64,000 nt of DNA from Diadema setosum (lineage: Eukaryota; Echinodermata; Echinoidea; Diadematoida; Diadematidae), in the NCBI GenBank assembly GCA_033980235.1, contig CM067069.1, positions 35,579,992 to 35,643,991 on the forward strand, read 5' to 3'. Positions 62,271 through 64,000 of this stretch are shown one piece after another. The notes beneath the pieces were generated by a model. The model had not been told where the DNA came from. It saw only the letters and a program-made list of their open reading frames with translations, and made no database searches. Within the stretch, counting starts at the first letter, position 1; the number at the start of each line of letters is the position of its first letter. Position numbers and translations under genes: made by a program.

Positions 62271-62421
62271 TATTCTAAATGTGACTGGGACACCCAGTGG
62301 TCAGAACTCCGGCGAATTGTACTCAGTCCTCATTTCGGCTCGGTTTTCTTCATAGCCTTCTTTACAGGCGTTTGCAATGGTTGCATCTGGGGCTTCCTGC
62401 TCTGGCACTTTCAAAACCTAG
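62271..62421 (+). CDS. MFSD6: MFSD6-like transporter, coding exon 3
   Basis: 151 nt in phase 0, ending CTAG|GTAATT in phase 1. It encodes residues 389-438: YSKCDWDTQWSELRRIVLS, then SVFFIAFFTGVCNGCIWGF, then LLWHFQNL. The final 'fLlWHlq.lG' is the best-known conserved block of MFSD6 proteins, at the end of a membrane helix. The preceding charged stretch is the loop between the two halves of the transporter. Confidence 0.92.
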
Positions 62422-62819
62422 GTAATTGTTGATGGTGAATTTTAAGGTATCTTGATATAGCTAATATGATTTAAGATCAAAATTAATAATTCTCGTTTGC
62501 TCCTGAAAATTCAAGGTTAGCCCTGTGGCCTGACCTGAATTTTGCGAACTGCACGTATATTGATTTTAAGGAATTGATGTTGTTGTTGTTGTTTTCGTCT
62601 GAACTGTAAAACATGTCATTATTTTTCAGTTCCATTAGTGATATATTATACAAATGTTAACGTCGAACATTGATAGTTTTATGAAATTTAGTTCTCCTTT
62701 TCATCACATGATTATGACTCACTGTCATTATCTTTCTTATACTCACTGGCCATTAATTCTCGGATCTGTTTATTCTATTCCCCCCATCCCCATGCTCCCT
62801 CTCTCTCTTTATAAGTATA

Positions 62820-62821
62820 AA

Positions 62822-62890
<69 letters not shown>
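62820..62890 (+). repeat. CA/TA compound microsatellite
   Basis: Within MFSD6-like intron 3. Confidence 0.95.
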
Positions 62891-62894
<4 letters not shown>

Positions 62895-63048
62895 TAATAA
62901 TAATATATTGTAATAGCTCGGCGTATTAGCAGTACTAGAAATAATAATAATTTAGCACTTTCATCCCTGACGAAGGGGAGGCCCCCGAAAATTCGGATTT
63001 TGAATCAAAATCAAAGCAATTGGCATTTAATGCATTCCTCTATTGTGA

Positions 63049-63049
63049 C

Positions 63050-63136
<87 letters not shown>

Positions 63137-63160
63137 GTGTGTGTGTATATATATAAATGT
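63049..63160 (+). repeat. Long TA microsatellite
   Basis: About 110 bp of TA with a few GTATAT and GTGTGT interruptions, in MFSD6-like intron 3. Confidence 0.95.
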
Positions 63161-63472
63161 CAATGACTTATTGAATGTCACTTTCACACTGCTAGACCGA
63201 CTGATTTATGTCTCTTCTCAGGTCTAGTTACTTCTAATTAAATTTTGTAGTAGACATGATTGTGTCCAGACAGTCACAGAGCATCGTATGTCATCTCTAC
63301 AAAAGGTTGAGTTTTCACATCAGCGACTTTTCCATTTATATCCTGCTAATCACTGATTTTTGTTGTTTAGACAATACTCTAAGTCAACCGTGAATGAAAA
63401 ATGTCTAGAAGACCTAAAGATAAAATATCTGCTCAGTAGCTCTCACTGTGTCATTGTCCTCTACTTTTGCAG

Positions 63473-63676
63473 GTGCAAGTCAGACTTTGATAGGCGTGTT
63501 GGAAGCCTTACAGAGTATTTCGGAATTAGCTCTCGGGTACTTTTGCCGTAGTTTCTTACAAAGCATTGGACATATAGCTGCACTAACGCTTGGGTTAGGA
63601 GTCTACGCTTTCCGCTTTGTGTGCTACGCTGCAATCACCAACCCACTCTGGTTGATACCTGTAGAGATCATACATG
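63473..63676 (+). CDS. MFSD6: MFSD6-like transporter, coding exon 4
   Basis: 204 nt entering in phase 1 and leaving at CATG|GTAAGT in phase 1. It encodes residues 439-506: ASQTLIGVLEALQSISELA, then GHIAALTLGLGVYAFRFV, then CYAAITNPLWLIPVEIIHG. In the family the 'GASQTL.Gv...s.vsE' block follows the WHlq motif, and 'YA.i.nPw.ilp.E.lhG' is the start of the penultimate helices; both are present. The family continues for roughly another 100-200 residues, so the gene runs off the right edge. Confidence 0.92.
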
Positions 63677-64000
63677 GTAAGTGATTTTTCTTCCCGTTCT
63701 CTGACCTGCTTGTGTTATTCCTTTGTGTTCACCCTCTCATTCATTTACTTCCAAGCATTTCTTCTTGTGTCATCTTGGTTCTCCTGTCTTCAACATCTCT
63801 TCACTTTGTTTCGTCATCTTGTCGATCCATTCTAAACTTTTTTTCTTTTTTTAAAATCTTCACTACTACTCGTCCTCCTTCTCTTTTTCTCATCCCGTTA
63901 CTGATGATGTTTTTCAGATCTCTCCTTTTTTCTTTTTCCTCTAGTTCTCTTATCAGATGCTCGTCATCCTTTCGTAATCAAACTCTCCATCTACAGTGAC
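63677..64000 (+). other. Start of MFSD6-like intron 4
   Basis: It begins GTAAGT. The rest is T/C-rich sequence (CTTCTTTTTC-type) with no exon seen before the window ends. Confidence 0.7.

Larger units (their letters stand above)
62422..63472 (+). other. MFSD6-like intron 3 with two TA-rich microsatellites
   Basis: 1051 nt, GTAATT to TTTTGCAG. It contains a CA/TA compound run (62820-62890) and a long TA run with short GT interruptions (about 63049-63160). Confidence 0.85.

Overview
This is a stretch of animal nuclear DNA. Introns have GT/AG borders, coding density is a few percent, and microsatellites and miniature DNA transposons are abundant. The gene content (valyl-tRNA synthetase, an MFSD6-type transporter) and the style of repeats (long fold-back elements, Helentron-like elements carrying GTCC runs, TTAA-bounded mini-MITEs, a pogo-like MITE) fit a marine deuterostome invertebrate. 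An echinoderm, probably a sea urchin, is my best guess, but this is inference.

Two real host genes are seen, both on the + strand. The 3' end of valyl-tRNA synthetase (VARS) lies at 3400-13729: three coding exons with intact phase and a stop, then a long probable 3' UTR to about 16.85 kb. From 24647 to the right edge runs the 5' half of an MFSD6-like major facilitator gene. Its first coding exon (24647-25656) is followed by a 36-kb intron and three more exons (61815-61968, 62271-62421, 63473-63676). The four exons join in phase into 506 residues, and the gene continues past the window.

The notable object sits inside that 36-kb intron. At 35434-52430 two composite arms face each other as an inverted repeat. 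Each arm has an outer zone with copies of a CGGAAAAAAGCAGTAACTG motif, an AT-rich array of about 17-bp units, and a GC-rich unique zone. The arms enclose a 13-kb middle segment. That segment carries intron-containing, visibly broken remnants of two unrelated genes side by side: the monooxygenase-like (ABM) domain exons of NECAB (37844-39353) and the membrane-domain exons of ATP2C1/SPCA (41096-42739). A possible minus-strand first exon (43675-43795) lies in it too. The modular arms resemble the fold-back 'TU' elements described long ago from sea urchins. Enclosed gene fragments suggest either capture by the element or arm insertion around a segmental duplicate.

The rest is intron and intergenic DNA filled with identifiable repeats. 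There are three Helentron-like elements (7131-7977, 39827-40330, 44700-45658), a mariner-like MITE (4006-4872), other terminal-inverted-repeat MITEs, a 316-bp MITE nested in another repeat with a 9-bp target duplication (54977-55292), a 1.3-kb GATGATGTCAAT minisatellite with higher-order structure (34020-35340), a near-perfect 135-bp palindrome between microsatellites (29104-29238), and a cluster of GC-rich hairpins (21332-21407). I found no rRNA or CRISPR array, and no tRNA I could support.
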